A DNA stretch of 64,000 nt from Clostridiales bacterium (GTDB lineage: Bacteria > Bacillota > Clostridia > Christensenellales > UBA1242): the NCBI GenBank assembly GCA_015069385.1, contig SVIS01000004.1:1-64000 (forward strand), given 5' to 3'. Shown here piece by piece: positions 54,651 through 63,281 of the stretch (its first letter is position 1; every line of letters starts with the position of its first letter). The position numbers and the translations under genes are program-made. The notes beneath the pieces are model-generated. The model did not search any database. It saw only the letters and a list, made by a program, of their open reading frames with translations, and had not been told where the DNA came from.

Positions 54651-55703
54651 ATGGAAACAGCATTAGTAACAGGGGCAAACGGCTTTATTGGCTCGCATTT
54701 GTCGGTAGAACTTGTAGAACAAGGGGTAAAAGTTTTTGCATTGCAAAGAAGCATGGGTTCAAAAAATATAAAATACAATCAATTTGTTCAAGAGGGTAAA
54801 ATACAAGTTATTAGGGGTGATATTACTAACATATCGCAAAACACAAATGGCGAGTTTAAAGTTTTATTTAATAATACAGAAACAGTTTTGCCAAAAGTAA
54901 ATTATATTTTTCACATTGCCGGCAAGGTTAGTGTGTGGGGCAAATATGAAGACTTTAAAAAAATTAATCTTGGAGGAACAACAGCCCTTTTAAATTATGC
55001 AAAAAACATAGAAGCAAAATGTTTTTCATATTTATCATCTGTTGCTGTCTATGGTTTTTATGGCTATAAAAATTTAAAAGAAGAAGATGAAAAAAAGCCA
55101 TTTAAAAACCCATATTCTCTCAGTAAATTAGAGGCTGAAAACTATGTTAAAAAATTTGGTCAAGAAAATGGACTTAACTATGTAATTATAAGGCCAGGTA
55201 ATGTTTATGGTGAATATGATTATACATCTAGTCATGAAATATATACCAGAGTCAAAAAACAAAAAATGTTAATAAGTGCTGGTGGCAAATATGAAAGTTG
55301 CTTTGTTTATGTTGGCAATTTAGTTGAGGCAATATTACATACAGCATTTAATTCAAACTGCCATAATACCGATTATAATGTTTCTGATTCAAACAACACT
55401 TTAAAACAGTATTTAACCAATGTTGCACAGACTTTTGGGGTTAGAGCCAAATTTACAAATTTTGCAAAACCATTAGCAAAAATGACTGCGGGGCTTGTTG
55501 AGGGTATATACCATATGTTCTTTATTAAAAAGGCACCACTTATTACTCGTTTTTCTGTTTATCAAAATTGTGAAGATTATAGTTTTAGTATAGATAAATT
55601 AAAAAGTGTTGGTTATAAACCAAAATACTCAAATGAAGAGGGTATTAAAAAAACAGTAGATTGGATTAATACTTTAGAAACACAAAATAAAGAAGAGAAA
55701 TAA
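54651..55703 (+). CDS. NAD-dependent epimerase/dehydratase (extended SDR)
   Basis: A 350-residue Rossmann-fold oxidoreductase. It has TGANGFIGSHL (NAD-binding GxxGxxG at ~8-14), SSVAVYG and the catalytic YSLSK (Tyr-x-x-x-Lys), then IRPGNVYGEYD. It resembles sugar-nucleotide epimerases and 3-beta-hydroxysteroid-dehydrogenase-like enzymes; the substrate is unknown. AAGGAAAAT precedes the ATG. The stop lies two bases before the CPBP gene, so they are co-transcribed. Confidence 0.9.
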   Translation: METALVTGANGFIGSHLSVELVEQGVKVFALQRSMGSKNIKYNQFVQEGKIQVIRGDITNISQNTNGEFKVLFNNTETVLPKVNYIFHIAGKVSVWGKYEDFKKINLGGTTALLNYAKNIEAKCFSYLSSVAVYGFYGYKNLKEEDEKKPFKNPYSLSKLEAENYVKKFGQENGLNYVIIRPGNVYGEYDYTSSHEIYTRVKKQKMLISAGGKYESCFVYVGNLVEAILHTAFNSNCHNTDYNVSDSNNTLKQYLTNVAQTFGVRAKFTNFAKPLAKMTAGLVEGIYHMFFIKKAPLITRFSVYQNCEDYSFSIDKLKSVGYKPKYSNEEGIKKTVDWINTLETQNKEEK

Positions 55704-55705
55704 AT

Positions 55706-56437
55706 ATGAGTTTAAAAGAAAAAGTAAAAACAGAAATAGATTTTTTAAAAAAAGATAATAATAAAAATTTTGCATTATCATTAATTTTTTCTTGTATTAT
55801 TTTATTTGTTTATTGCTATTTTGGTTCATTTAGTTTTTTTGAACAAACTTTTAATATTCAAGATATAGATTATTGGAAAATAATATATCATAATTGCATG
55901 AGTTTTGCTTTGTTTTTTATACTTGGCATAATTTTTGTAAAACTAGTATTAAAAGAAAAATTATCTAATTTTGGTTTAGGGTTTGGTAAGGCAAAACTTG
56001 GATTTATTATTTGTGCTATTGCAATTCCTATTTGTGCAATTTGTGGAGTTTTGTCGGCTTTTGATAGTACTATGGCTTCAACATATCCACTTATTGATTT
56101 TGCAACATATGGCAAGTGGTGGCAAATAGGTTTGTATTTTGTTTCATACTTACTTTATTATATTGGTTGGGAATTTTTATTTAGAGGCATTTTATATTTT
56201 TCGGGCGAGAAAAAATGCGGAGTAGTGTGTTCAATATTAATTACAACACTTATTTCCGCATTAATTCATACCTCTATTGGTGGTTTTGGAAAACCTATGA
56301 TAGAAACACTTTCAGCCATTCCGGCGGGCTTAATTTTTGGGTTTATTACTTATAAAACTCGCAGCATAAATTATTCTTTAATTATACATTTAATGGTTGG
56401 AGTTTTTACAGATATATTTGTATTTTTAATTGCTTAG
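55706..56437 (+). CDS. CPBP family intramembrane metalloprotease
   Basis: A 243-residue membrane protein with about eight hydrophobic segments. The CPBP motifs are GWEFLFRGILYF (variant of EExxxR, with Trp in place of the first Glu), the FxxxH equivalent SALIHTSIGG, and a third His in NYSLIIHLMVG. The family includes Abi/Rce1-like proteases and bacteriocin self-immunity proteins. No bacteriocin gene is seen nearby. Confidence 0.85.
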   Translation: MSLKEKVKTEIDFLKKDNNKNFALSLIFSCIILFVYCYFGSFSFFEQTFNIQDIDYWKIIYHNCMSFALFFILGIIFVKLVLKEKLSNFGLGFGKAKLGFIICAIAIPICAICGVLSAFDSTMASTYPLIDFATYGKWWQIGLYFVSYLLYYIGWEFLFRGILYFSGEKKCGVVCSILITTLISALIHTSIGGFGKPMIETLSAIPAGLIFGFITYKTRSINYSLIIHLMVGVFTDIFVFLIA

Positions 56438-57123
56438 TTTGCAATAAAATATAATTGATTTAAACGATTGTGGCGAGTGGCGTCTTCAATCGTTTTTTCA
56501 TTTATAACTTGATTTGCTTTTATTATTATTTCATTATTTACACCAAACAAATTGCTTTTTGCAACTTTGCCTAAAATTGTATCTGTATTATATTGTAATT
56601 TGCTAGGAACAATATTGTCATAACTTTTTGAATTTTCAAATTGAAGAATGTTTACTTTAATATTATCTAAACTATTTACTTTGACTCTTGGTTTTAAATT
56701 ATCGGCCACAAATTTATTGGTGCAGTAATAAACAAAATTTTTTCTTATATATATATTGTCGGCGCTTAATTGAGTTTGAGTGTCGGTTAAATAATATAGT
56801 ACATTACCTTTTTCATCAATTTCACAATCAATTATTTTGCCAAATAGGTTAGCATTTTCATCTATTACAGGTTTAAACATTGGTGATTTTTTTTGTCTGT
56901 CTAAAAATATATTAAGTTTGGTTTTGTTAGAAAGTATAATACATTCACCAATTGCCTTTATGTTGTTAATTTTTAATTCAAACTCATTCTCTTCCATATC
57001 AAATAATTTTAAACTTAATACTTTGTTAAAACTAGCATTAAAGTTAGCATCAATAATTGTCCCAATAATTTCACCTTCGTAAAGAGCAAACACTTGTTTG
57101 CCAAATAAATTAGATATTTGCAT
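56434..57123 (-). CDS. PRC-barrel domain protein
   Basis: A 229-residue protein with two PRC-barrel-like segments, MQISNLFGKQVFALYEGEIIG (residues 1-80) and ANLFGKIIDCEIDEKGNVLY (~90-170), as in YlmC/YrrD-type proteins of spore formers. It overlaps the convergent CPBP gene by four bases. AAGGGGAAAGT precedes the ATG. The role is unclear. Confidence 0.7.
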   Translation of the reverse strand: MQISNLFGKQVFALYEGEIIGTIIDANFNASFNKVLSLKLFDMEENEFELKINNIKAIGECIILSNKTKLNIFLDRQKKSPMFKPVIDENANLFGKIIDCEIDEKGNVLYYLTDTQTQLSADNIYIRKNFVYYCTNKFVADNLKPRVKVNSLDNIKVNILQFENSKSYDNIVPSKLQYNTDTILGKVAKSNLFGVNNEIIIKANQVINEKTIEDATRHNRLNQLYFIAN

Positions 57124-57237
57124 ACTTTCCCCTTAATTATATATTGTTCGCTTTTTGCGTATAAGGCTATTTGGCCTTTGTTATACCTTATTAGTAGTTA
57201 TAAGTTTTTATGCTGGCTTTATTTGTCGATTTTAAAA

Positions 57238-58068
57238 CTAATCTATATCAATAATTAAATTGTTGTTAATTGTAAATTTAATTTGAGTAAGTTCTTGATT
57301 AGAAAATAGATAATATTCCCCCTCGATTTCACGCATGCAATTAAATTTAAGGAAATAACTTTTAAGGTCGTTTATATTTAAATCGCTAGTTATTAAATTT
57401 TTTGAAATTTCAAAACCATTTTTTGTCAAATAAAAAAACAAAAAAGGCAAAGTGTAATTATTGTATGAAATTTCTCCTTTACAATATTTTTTTGTTTCAA
57501 TTTTGTTATTTATTAAGTCAATATTGAAATATAAATAATAATTATTATTATTTTGTATTGGGCATAAAATGTTAAAAAAGTCTTTTTCTGTTTTAAATTC
57601 AATACATTTAAGCAAATTAAAAGAAAAATAATCAATATTAAAAATAATCATATTATTTTTATTAAATATGTATATATTATTATAATTTTCAACGGCATAA
57701 TTATTTTTGTTACCAAAAAAATAATAACTATAAAATTTTGTTTTATAATTAATTGTTAAAAAATTATTATAAATATATATTTCGCTATTTGGAGTTAGAA
57801 TTTTTTGCAAAACATTATTTTTGTTTAAAGTTATTATTTCTATAAATTTTTTGTCTTTATGATTAAAAATATTAATACCTTCTTGGTTTAAAGATAGATT
57901 TAAATTTAAGTAAACGGGTGAAAATAGTGCCAAGTTTTCATATAACTTAATTTTTTCATATAAAGCCATATTTTGTAAATAAACATAATTGTTTTTATGT
58001 AATAGTTGTTGTTGATTGTTGCATTCAATCCATATATTGTTTTGTGAAAGTAAATATAAAGTTTCCAT
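57238..58068 (-). CDS. Hypothetical beta-rich protein
   Basis: A 276-residue protein unusually rich in Asn, Tyr and Ile, with repeating short strand patterns (YYLYFNIDLINNK, YIFNKNNMIIFNID) suggestive of a beta-propeller or solenoid. There is no signal peptide. No family is recognised. It is divergent from the Myb-like gene. Confidence 0.7.
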   Translation of the reverse strand: METLYLLSQNNIWIECNNQQQLLHKNNYVYLQNMALYEKIKLYENLALFSPVYLNLNLSLNQEGINIFNHKDKKFIEIITLNKNNVLQKILTPNSEIYIYNNFLTINYKTKFYSYYFFGNKNNYAVENYNNIYIFNKNNMIIFNIDYFSFNLLKCIEFKTEKDFFNILCPIQNNNNYYLYFNIDLINNKIETKKYCKGEISYNNYTLPFLFFYLTKNGFEISKNLITSDLNINDLKSYFLKFNCMREIEGEYYLFSNQELTQIKFTINNNLIIDID

Positions 58069-58167
58069 ATAATATTTTATTTTTATTTAGCTGTGATTAT
58101 GTTAAATATGTATAATCACTTTTTTTCTGTCAATAATTAAAACATACAAAATTAAAGGGGAGCAATC

Positions 58168-58953
58168 ATGAAAGATTTTTCTAGATGGAGTAAAGAAGAA
58201 ATAAAAACTCTTTTCAAATTTGTTGAGATAAAAAAGAGTGAAGGTATGCCACTTATTCAAATATTTTTTAATTATGCACAAGCAACAAAAAGACATACAA
58301 ACAGCGTAAGAAATTATTATTATAAAGAACTTTCTTTAATGCAAAACAATGTCGACTTTGCAAAAGAACTAAATATAAATTTAGATAATCACGAAGTAGT
58401 GCGAGGAATACCGTTTTCTAAAGAGGAACAAACTAAAATGTTAGAACAAATTGAAAAATTATTATCACAAGGGTTTTCTGTAAGAAAGGCTTGTTTGAAA
58501 CTTGCAGATGGTGATGCATCAAAAATGATTAGGTTGCAAAATAAATATAGGGCAATAGTAAAACAAAAAGGAGAAAATAATTCTATGGGTGAAATAATAA
58601 AAATGCCTCAAAACAAAACAGGGTTAAGCGATGAAGATGTTAAAGCACTTTTTATGGGGTTAATTAAGTTGGTAAAAAAACAAGAATATGAAAATGCAAA
58701 ACTAACTCTAAAAGGGGAACTATTTGACGCCAATGAAAAACTTAAAGATGCAATGGCAAAATTGGCTGTAAAAGAAAATCAAATTAGCAAACTAAAAGAA
58801 CAAATAGTTCTAGTTAAAAATCAATTAGACACTCAAAAACAAGAGAGCATAAAAAGAAGAGTCAACTCGGTTTCTAAAACAAAATCGGCATCTAGTCTTG
58901 TTAGAGAATATTTTAAGCAAACAAATTTGGCTGTAAATAAGGCGGAAAATTAA
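58168..58953 (+). CDS. RsfA-like protein with two Myb/SANT-type domains
   Basis: A 261-residue protein. Residues 3-55 (SRWSKEEIKTLFKFVEIKKS ... NSVRNYYYKEL) and 80-130 (IPFSKEEQTKMLEQIEKLLS) are two Myb-like helix-turn-helix domains. A C-terminal coiled coil (~165-235) is likely for dimerisation. The architecture resembles RsfA, a prespore regulator in Bacillus, so a transcriptional role is plausible. AAAGGGGAGC precedes the ATG. Confidence 0.75.
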   Translation: MKDFSRWSKEEIKTLFKFVEIKKSEGMPLIQIFFNYAQATKRHTNSVRNYYYKELSLMQNNVDFAKELNINLDNHEVVRGIPFSKEEQTKMLEQIEKLLSQGFSVRKACLKLADGDASKMIRLQNKYRAIVKQKGENNSMGEIIKMPQNKTGLSDEDVKALFMGLIKLVKKQEYENAKLTLKGELFDANEKLKDAMAKLAVKENQISKLKEQIVLVKNQLDTQKQESIKRRVNSVSKTKSASSLVREYFKQTNLAVNKAEN

Positions 58954-58973
58954 AAATGCAAAAAAAGTAGTAC

Positions 58974-59002
58974 TTGACAAAATTGTGTAAATAGGTTAGC
59001 AT
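58974..59002 (+). promoter_or_regulatory. Promoter of the gene at 59038
   Basis: TTGACA, 17 bases, TAGCAT, 35 bases before the start codon. Confidence 0.65.
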
Positions 59003-59037
59003 ATTCATGAAAAAAACTATAGGAGATTGTATTTATC

Positions 59038-59808
59038 ATGAATGCACTTTATACAATAAAATTAAAAGAAAATTTTCCAAAAATTTATAAACAATATTTA
59101 ACTAAACTTTTAGATGAAGATTCTATCAATCAAATCTTTGCCAATAAAAATGTTTCAAAAGCATTTAATAAAGTTTTAAATCTTGTTTATAAAAACACTA
59201 CATTTGGTAACAAATATAATGATGAAATTAAAGCCGCAATTTCTGAATATGAACAAACTGTTCAAAAAGAAGTTGGTTTTAACGATGAATATTTAAGGCA
59301 GTTTTTTCATATTTATAGGTTTTATGCTTCAAGCACTTATTCAGCAATAATTGATGAAAAAGATCGTTATTTAATTAATCAAGAACAAGGTTATTTTAAT
59401 CAACTTTCATATGTGTGTTGTGAGGCTTGTGAAAACTTATTTAATGATCTTCAACATGGCAATCGCTGGTGGGAAGTAGACAGCCCTACAACTCTTCGTC
59501 GCCAACTTATGAATGATCGTTTAGTTATTCCTGTATATCGTTTACAAAAACTTTGCAGAGAATATTTAGGCCGTGAAATAAATATTGAAAAAGACCTTTG
59601 CTTAAACGAAGGAAAAACAGTTCCTCCACTTGGCTTGGTAAAAGAACTTGATGAAAAAATGGCAAAAAATGGTTATTCGCTTGCATATGCTTATGTACAA
59701 GAAGTAAATGGTCAGCGCCAAATGGTAGAGTCAAGTCAAAAACCAAATGATGACAGATATTATATCAAAAGGTATGTTCCTACAAGAGAAACTCAAAATA
59801 CAAAATAA
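59038..59808 (+). CDS. Hypothetical protein
   Basis: A 256-residue soluble helical protein with AGGAGATT before the ATG. It contains aromatic-rich stretches (YLRQFFHIYRFYASSTY; HGNRWWEVDSPTTLRRQLM). No recognised motif or membrane segment. It ends at a GC-rich terminator. Confidence 0.75.
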   Translation: MNALYTIKLKENFPKIYKQYLTKLLDEDSINQIFANKNVSKAFNKVLNLVYKNTTFGNKYNDEIKAAISEYEQTVQKEVGFNDEYLRQFFHIYRFYASSTYSAIIDEKDRYLINQEQGYFNQLSYVCCEACENLFNDLQHGNRWWEVDSPTTLRRQLMNDRLVIPVYRLQKLCREYLGREINIEKDLCLNEGKTVPPLGLVKELDEKMAKNGYSLAYAYVQEVNGQRQMVESSQKPNDDRYYIKRYVPTRETQNTK

Positions 59809-59811
59809 CAT

Positions 59812-59848
59812 AACCCCCCCCGCTCTAAACTTTAGAGCGGGGGGGGTG
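59812..59848. terminator. Very GC-rich palindromic terminator
   Basis: C8-GCTCTAAA pairs with TTTAGAGC-G8 between the convergent gene at 59038 and tRNA-Leu. It is strong and bidirectional. It contains the other long G/C homopolymers noticed in this window besides the four promoter tracts. Confidence 0.85.
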
Positions 59849-59850
59849 TT

Positions 59851-59936
59851 TGGTGCGAACAGCGAGACTTGAACTCGCACGAGTTTAACCTCACAAGCGT
59901 CTGAAACTTGCGCGTCTACCATTCCGCCATGTTCGC
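59851..59936 (-). tRNA. tRNA-Leu (anticodon CAG)
   Basis: An 86-base class II tRNA on the minus strand. The acceptor is GCGAACA/TGTTCGC, the anticodon loop TTCAGAC gives CAG, the variable arm is long, the T arm has GTTCAAGTC, and CCA is encoded at 59851-59853. Confidence 0.95.
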
Positions 59937-60052
59937 AAAAGACATACTGATTTTAAAACTTTTTATTTCTTTTTGCAACACATAATTAATATTCTTCATA
60001 AAATATAACAAATTTATAGTATACTTTTTAATTTTTCACATAACATATTAAT

Positions 60053-60505
60053 ATGAAAAAGAATATTATTATTACAATTATTTCTGTTGTTGCAGTGGCA
60101 ATTCTTGGAACAATCTTTGCACAAATTGGTATGGGGTGGTTTGAAGGTTTAATTAAGCCAAAAGAATGGATTCCATCATTTATAATTCCAATTGTATGGA
60201 CTATAATTTATTTATTGTTCATCTATGTTTTAATAAAATGGCAAACCAGACAACCGCTTACTAAAGAGAATATTATTTTGTTAGCAATAAATGGTGTATT
60301 AAACGTTCTTTGGTGTTTGGTATTCTTTACGCTTAATCAACTTTTCTTGGGTAATGTTATCATAATATTTAATGCTTTATTTGGTTTAAGATTATACTTC
60401 GAAATTTGTAAAGAAGATGCAATGAATGGGCTTATAATTTCTATATATCCCATTTGGTTATGTATTGCAACCACATTAAATATTGCTCTTTGGATTTTAA
60501 ATTAA
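60053..60505 (+). CDS. TspO/MBR family membrane protein
   Basis: A 150-residue protein with five hydrophobic helices and the TspO pattern GMGWFEGLIKPKEWIPS, WTIIYLLF and NVLWCLVFF. The family binds porphyrins and sterol-like ligands and is linked to stress responses. No Shine-Dalgarno precedes the ATG at 60053. Confidence 0.9.
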   Translation: MKKNIIITIISVVAVAILGTIFAQIGMGWFEGLIKPKEWIPSFIIPIVWTIIYLLFIYVLIKWQTRQPLTKENIILLAINGVLNVLWCLVFFTLNQLFLGNVIIIFNALFGLRLYFEICKEDAMNGLIISIYPIWLCIATTLNIALWILN

Positions 60506-60509
60506 AAGT

Positions 60510-60537
60510 AAACTCAACGAAATCTCGTTGAGTTTTA
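60510..60537 (+). terminator. Intrinsic terminator
   Basis: Stem AAACTCAACGA/TCGTTGAGTTT. Confidence 0.85.
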
Positions 60538-60551
60538 CTTTAAATTGACTA

Positions 60552-60580
60552 TTGAAATTTGCATTGCATTATGTTATAAT
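60552..60580 (+). promoter_or_regulatory. Promoter of the gene at 60609
   Basis: TTGAAA, 17 bases, TATAAT, 29 bases before the start. Confidence 0.7.
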
Positions 60581-60608
60581 AATAGCAAATATAAAGAGGA
60601 GTAATTTT

Positions 60609-61088
60609 ATGTCAAGAATAACTATAGATAAAAACACAATATTTATTGATTGCAATCCTAATTTACAAACAAAGAATACATGGGTTGTTCATAATGAAAG
60701 CCTTATAAGTTCAGATTTATGTCTTGATGAATTTTATAATTATTTAAATAAAAACGATAAATATTTATTATCTACAATTAAACATGTTGTAGTTAAAAAT
60801 TATACTGAAGGCACAGATTTGAATTTGCAAAATTTCCCTAATTTAGTCTCAATAGATATTAATAAATCAAGAAATACTTTTTTATCACAACAAAATATTA
60901 CAAAACAACCTTTAAAAATGGTAAAAATATTTAAAGTTTGTGATTGTGTTATTTTGGATAAATGTTTATTAAAAATGCTACCAAATTTAAAAATTTTATA
61001 TATGAATAATGTTAAATTTACAAAAAAAGACATTGATTCAAAACCAGGAGTCATTTCTATAAATGTGAATGAAGAAATAACAAAATAA
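60609..61088 (+). CDS. Hypothetical leucine-rich-repeat-like small protein
   Basis: A 159-residue protein from the ATG at 60609 (AAAGAGGAG upstream). Segments LQNFPNLVSIDINKS and LLKMLPNLKILYMNNVKF have LRR spacing. There is no signal peptide, so it is cytoplasmic. It could be a remnant of, or relative to, the BspA-type repeats seen at 37308, but it is too short to be sure. Confidence 0.65.
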   Translation: MSRITIDKNTIFIDCNPNLQTKNTWVVHNESLISSDLCLDEFYNYLNKNDKYLLSTIKHVVVKNYTEGTDLNLQNFPNLVSIDINKSRNTFLSQQNITKQPLKMVKIFKVCDCVILDKCLLKMLPNLKILYMNNVKFTKKDIDSKPGVISINVNEEITK

Positions 61089-61188
61089 CAATAAGTGCTG
61101 CCAATATTTTGGTGGCATTTATTAAAAAATTTGTTAGGTAATTTACTTTATTATATTCATTATGATAAACTTATACAACGGAGAGCGT

Positions 61189-61677
61189 ATGTTAAAAGAT
61201 GAAATAAAGCACATTGCTAAAACTAAAAAAGTTATAATATTTTTTGATATGGATGGCGTTTTAGCAGAATATGGCGCAGGCGAGAAGAAATTGATATTAA
61301 ATAATGAGCCTAATTTTTATTTAAACAAACGGCTTATAAAAACAACAGCAAATGTTGTTATGGAACTTAGTCAAATAAATAATGTTACTATAGCAATTAT
61401 GAGTAACTGTTATTTTAAAGAACAAAAAACAGACAAAATTAAATGGTTAAAAAAACATTTGCCTGTGTTTGATGAAAGTAATATACATATTAATGTTTTA
61501 AATGAAATTAACATTTCAAAAGAAGAAAAACCAAAATTAAAGGGATATGAAATTCAAAAATACATTAATGGATATTCTAATGTTTATTTAATTGAAGACC
61601 AACACGACATAATAAAAGCAGTAAATAAAAATTTTGAAAATATTACAGCACATCATTTTTCAATGCTTTTAGATTAA
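61189..61677 (+). CDS. HAD-superfamily hydrolase
   Basis: A 162-residue protein with FFDMDGVLAEYG (catalytic Asp pair), IAIMSNC (motif II), a Lys-rich segment and LIEDQHDI (motif IV). It resembles 5'-nucleotidase C type HAD proteins. The ATG at 61189 after CGGAGAG is preferred over an in-frame codon 27 bases upstream. It sits 14 bases before the PHP gene. Confidence 0.78.
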   Translation: MLKDEIKHIAKTKKVIIFFDMDGVLAEYGAGEKKLILNNEPNFYLNKRLIKTTANVVMELSQINNVTIAIMSNCYFKEQKTDKIKWLKKHLPVFDESNIHINVLNEINISKEEKPKLKGYEIQKYINGYSNVYLIEDQHDIIKAVNKNFENITAHHFSMLLD

Positions 61678-61691
61678 TATAGGAAAAACAA

Positions 61692-62585
61692 ATGACAAAA
61701 ATTTATGATTTACACATTCATACATCATACTCCGATGGCGAACTTGCACCTAACGATGTACTACATTTAGCAAAGCAAAAAGGGGCTCAAACAATATCTG
61801 TAACAGATCACGATAACGTAGATTTTTATTTTGATAAAACGGCTCAACTAACTGCAAAAAATTTGAATCTAAAAGTTGTTGCTGGTGTAGAGTTGTTTTG
61901 CATGGCACAAGGTGTGCCGGTAGAAATTTTAGCTTATGGTTTTGATGTTAATTTAATGAAAAATTATTTAGAGAATAATGCTATTAATCAAAAAGTTATT
62001 GAACAATTTAGATTTGATATTTTTCCTAAACTTTTTCAAAAATATGGTGTGAAACTTGAATTAGATTATACAAAAATTAATTTTGATAATAATAATCCCG
62101 GTGTGTCACAAGAAATATTTAATTGCGTGCTAAAAAATAAAGAAGCAAAAAATCTTGTTTTAGAAGAAAACGCTAATGCTTTTGATTCAATAAATAAATT
62201 TTTAAGATGCACAATAAACAATCCTAAATCTAAATTTTACGCATTTAAAAATAGTAATTTCTCAACTTGTAAAAAAATAATAAATATAGTACATAAATTT
62301 GGAGGATTGGCATTTTTAGCACATCCATATGAATATATTGGTTGTACAGACAAAATTTTAAAATATGCAGTAAAACTGGGTGTTGATGGTGTTGAGTGCT
62401 TCCATTTTACTTCGCTAGGCGAAAAAGAAAATAATTACTTAGTAGAATTTTGTAATAAAAATAATTTACTAATTTCTGGGGGCAGTGATTTTCACACAAC
62501 AAATATTAATTCCAATAAAAATAAAATAGGAGAAATTGGAATTAATAAGCAAATGATGGATAAAATATTAAATAAATTAAAATAA
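61692..62585 (+). CDS. PHP-domain phosphoesterase
   Basis: A 297-residue metal-dependent phosphoesterase. It has YDLHIHTSYSDGEL, VTDHDN, GVELFCM, FLAHPYEY and GGSDFHTTN, which supply the trinuclear-metal His/Asp ligands. It resembles YciV/RNase AM-like proteins that act on nucleotides or RNA ends. It is probably co-transcribed with the HAD gene upstream. Confidence 0.88.
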   Translation: MTKIYDLHIHTSYSDGELAPNDVLHLAKQKGAQTISVTDHDNVDFYFDKTAQLTAKNLNLKVVAGVELFCMAQGVPVEILAYGFDVNLMKNYLENNAINQKVIEQFRFDIFPKLFQKYGVKLELDYTKINFDNNNPGVSQEIFNCVLKNKEAKNLVLEENANAFDSINKFLRCTINNPKSKFYAFKNSNFSTCKKIINIVHKFGGLAFLAHPYEYIGCTDKILKYAVKLGVDGVECFHFTSLGEKENNYLVEFCNKNNLLISGGSDFHTTNINSNKNKIGEIGINKQMMDKILNKLK

Positions 62586-62654
62586 TTAATGTGCAACGAT
62601 TTAATTAATTCGTTGCATATTATACTTTATTTTTAAATTGCTATGTTTTAATAA

Positions 62655-62682
62655 TTGACAAAATAATTATTACTTGTATACA
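62655..62682 (+). promoter_or_regulatory. Candidate promoter of the gene at 62708
   Basis: TTGACA, 16 bases, TATACA; a TATAAT at 62687-62692 is an alternative -10. Confidence 0.5.
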
Positions 62683-62707
62683 CTTTTATAATAAAAATGG
62701 AGGACTA

Positions 62708-63250
62708 ATGCAAAAAATTAAAAAAACATTAAAAATTGCAGGTATTTTAATACTTTGTTCAGTAATATTTAATATAATAAGTATTTATGCTGACCTATTT
62801 TATTATAAATTTAATCTTTTTTATTTTATAGTTGATATTTTGGCACTTATTATTACAATAGGTACAGGCATTTTTTATCTTTTAATGTTAAAAAAAGACC
62901 AAGATTATTTTTTAGAACATTATAATTGGTTTAATGTTGTGTCATTATTAAATATAATTAATATATTTATTATATGGATTTTTGTATTTTGGGTACAAAT
63001 TGTTGTAGTAAGACAATTAAAATTGGCAATGTTTCAAGCAAAATCATCAAGGCAAAATTCAACATATATTAATGGCGATGAAGTAATTTTGGGTACAGAT
63101 GACTATATTGTTCGCGACCAAATGGATAACTTAACAAATGAGTTAAATGAACTTGCCGAAAAACGCAATAAAAATTTAATTTCTGAAGAAGAATATGAAT
63201 TGTTAAAACAACAATGTATTAATAAATACATGAATGCAAAAAACAAATAA
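62708..63250 (+). CDS. Membrane protein with C-terminal SHOCT-like motif
   Basis: A 180-residue protein with three hydrophobic helices (~8-30, 33-58, 75-103). Its C-terminal LTNELNELAEKRNKNLISEEEYELLKQ region has the SHOCT pattern (LxxLxxLxxxGxIxxEEFxxxK-like). ATGGAGG precedes the start. The ABC transporter gene follows by 31 bases and may be co-transcribed. Confidence 0.75.
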   Translation: MQKIKKTLKIAGILILCSVIFNIISIYADLFYYKFNLFYFIVDILALIITIGTGIFYLLMLKKDQDYFLEHYNWFNVVSLLNIINIFIIWIFVFWVQIVVVRQLKLAMFQAKSSRQNSTYINGDEVILGTDDYIVRDQMDNLTNELNELAEKRNKNLISEEEYELLKQQCINKYMNAKNK

Positions 63251-63281
63251 TTTACTTTGTTTGAAATGGGGAAAGAAAATT

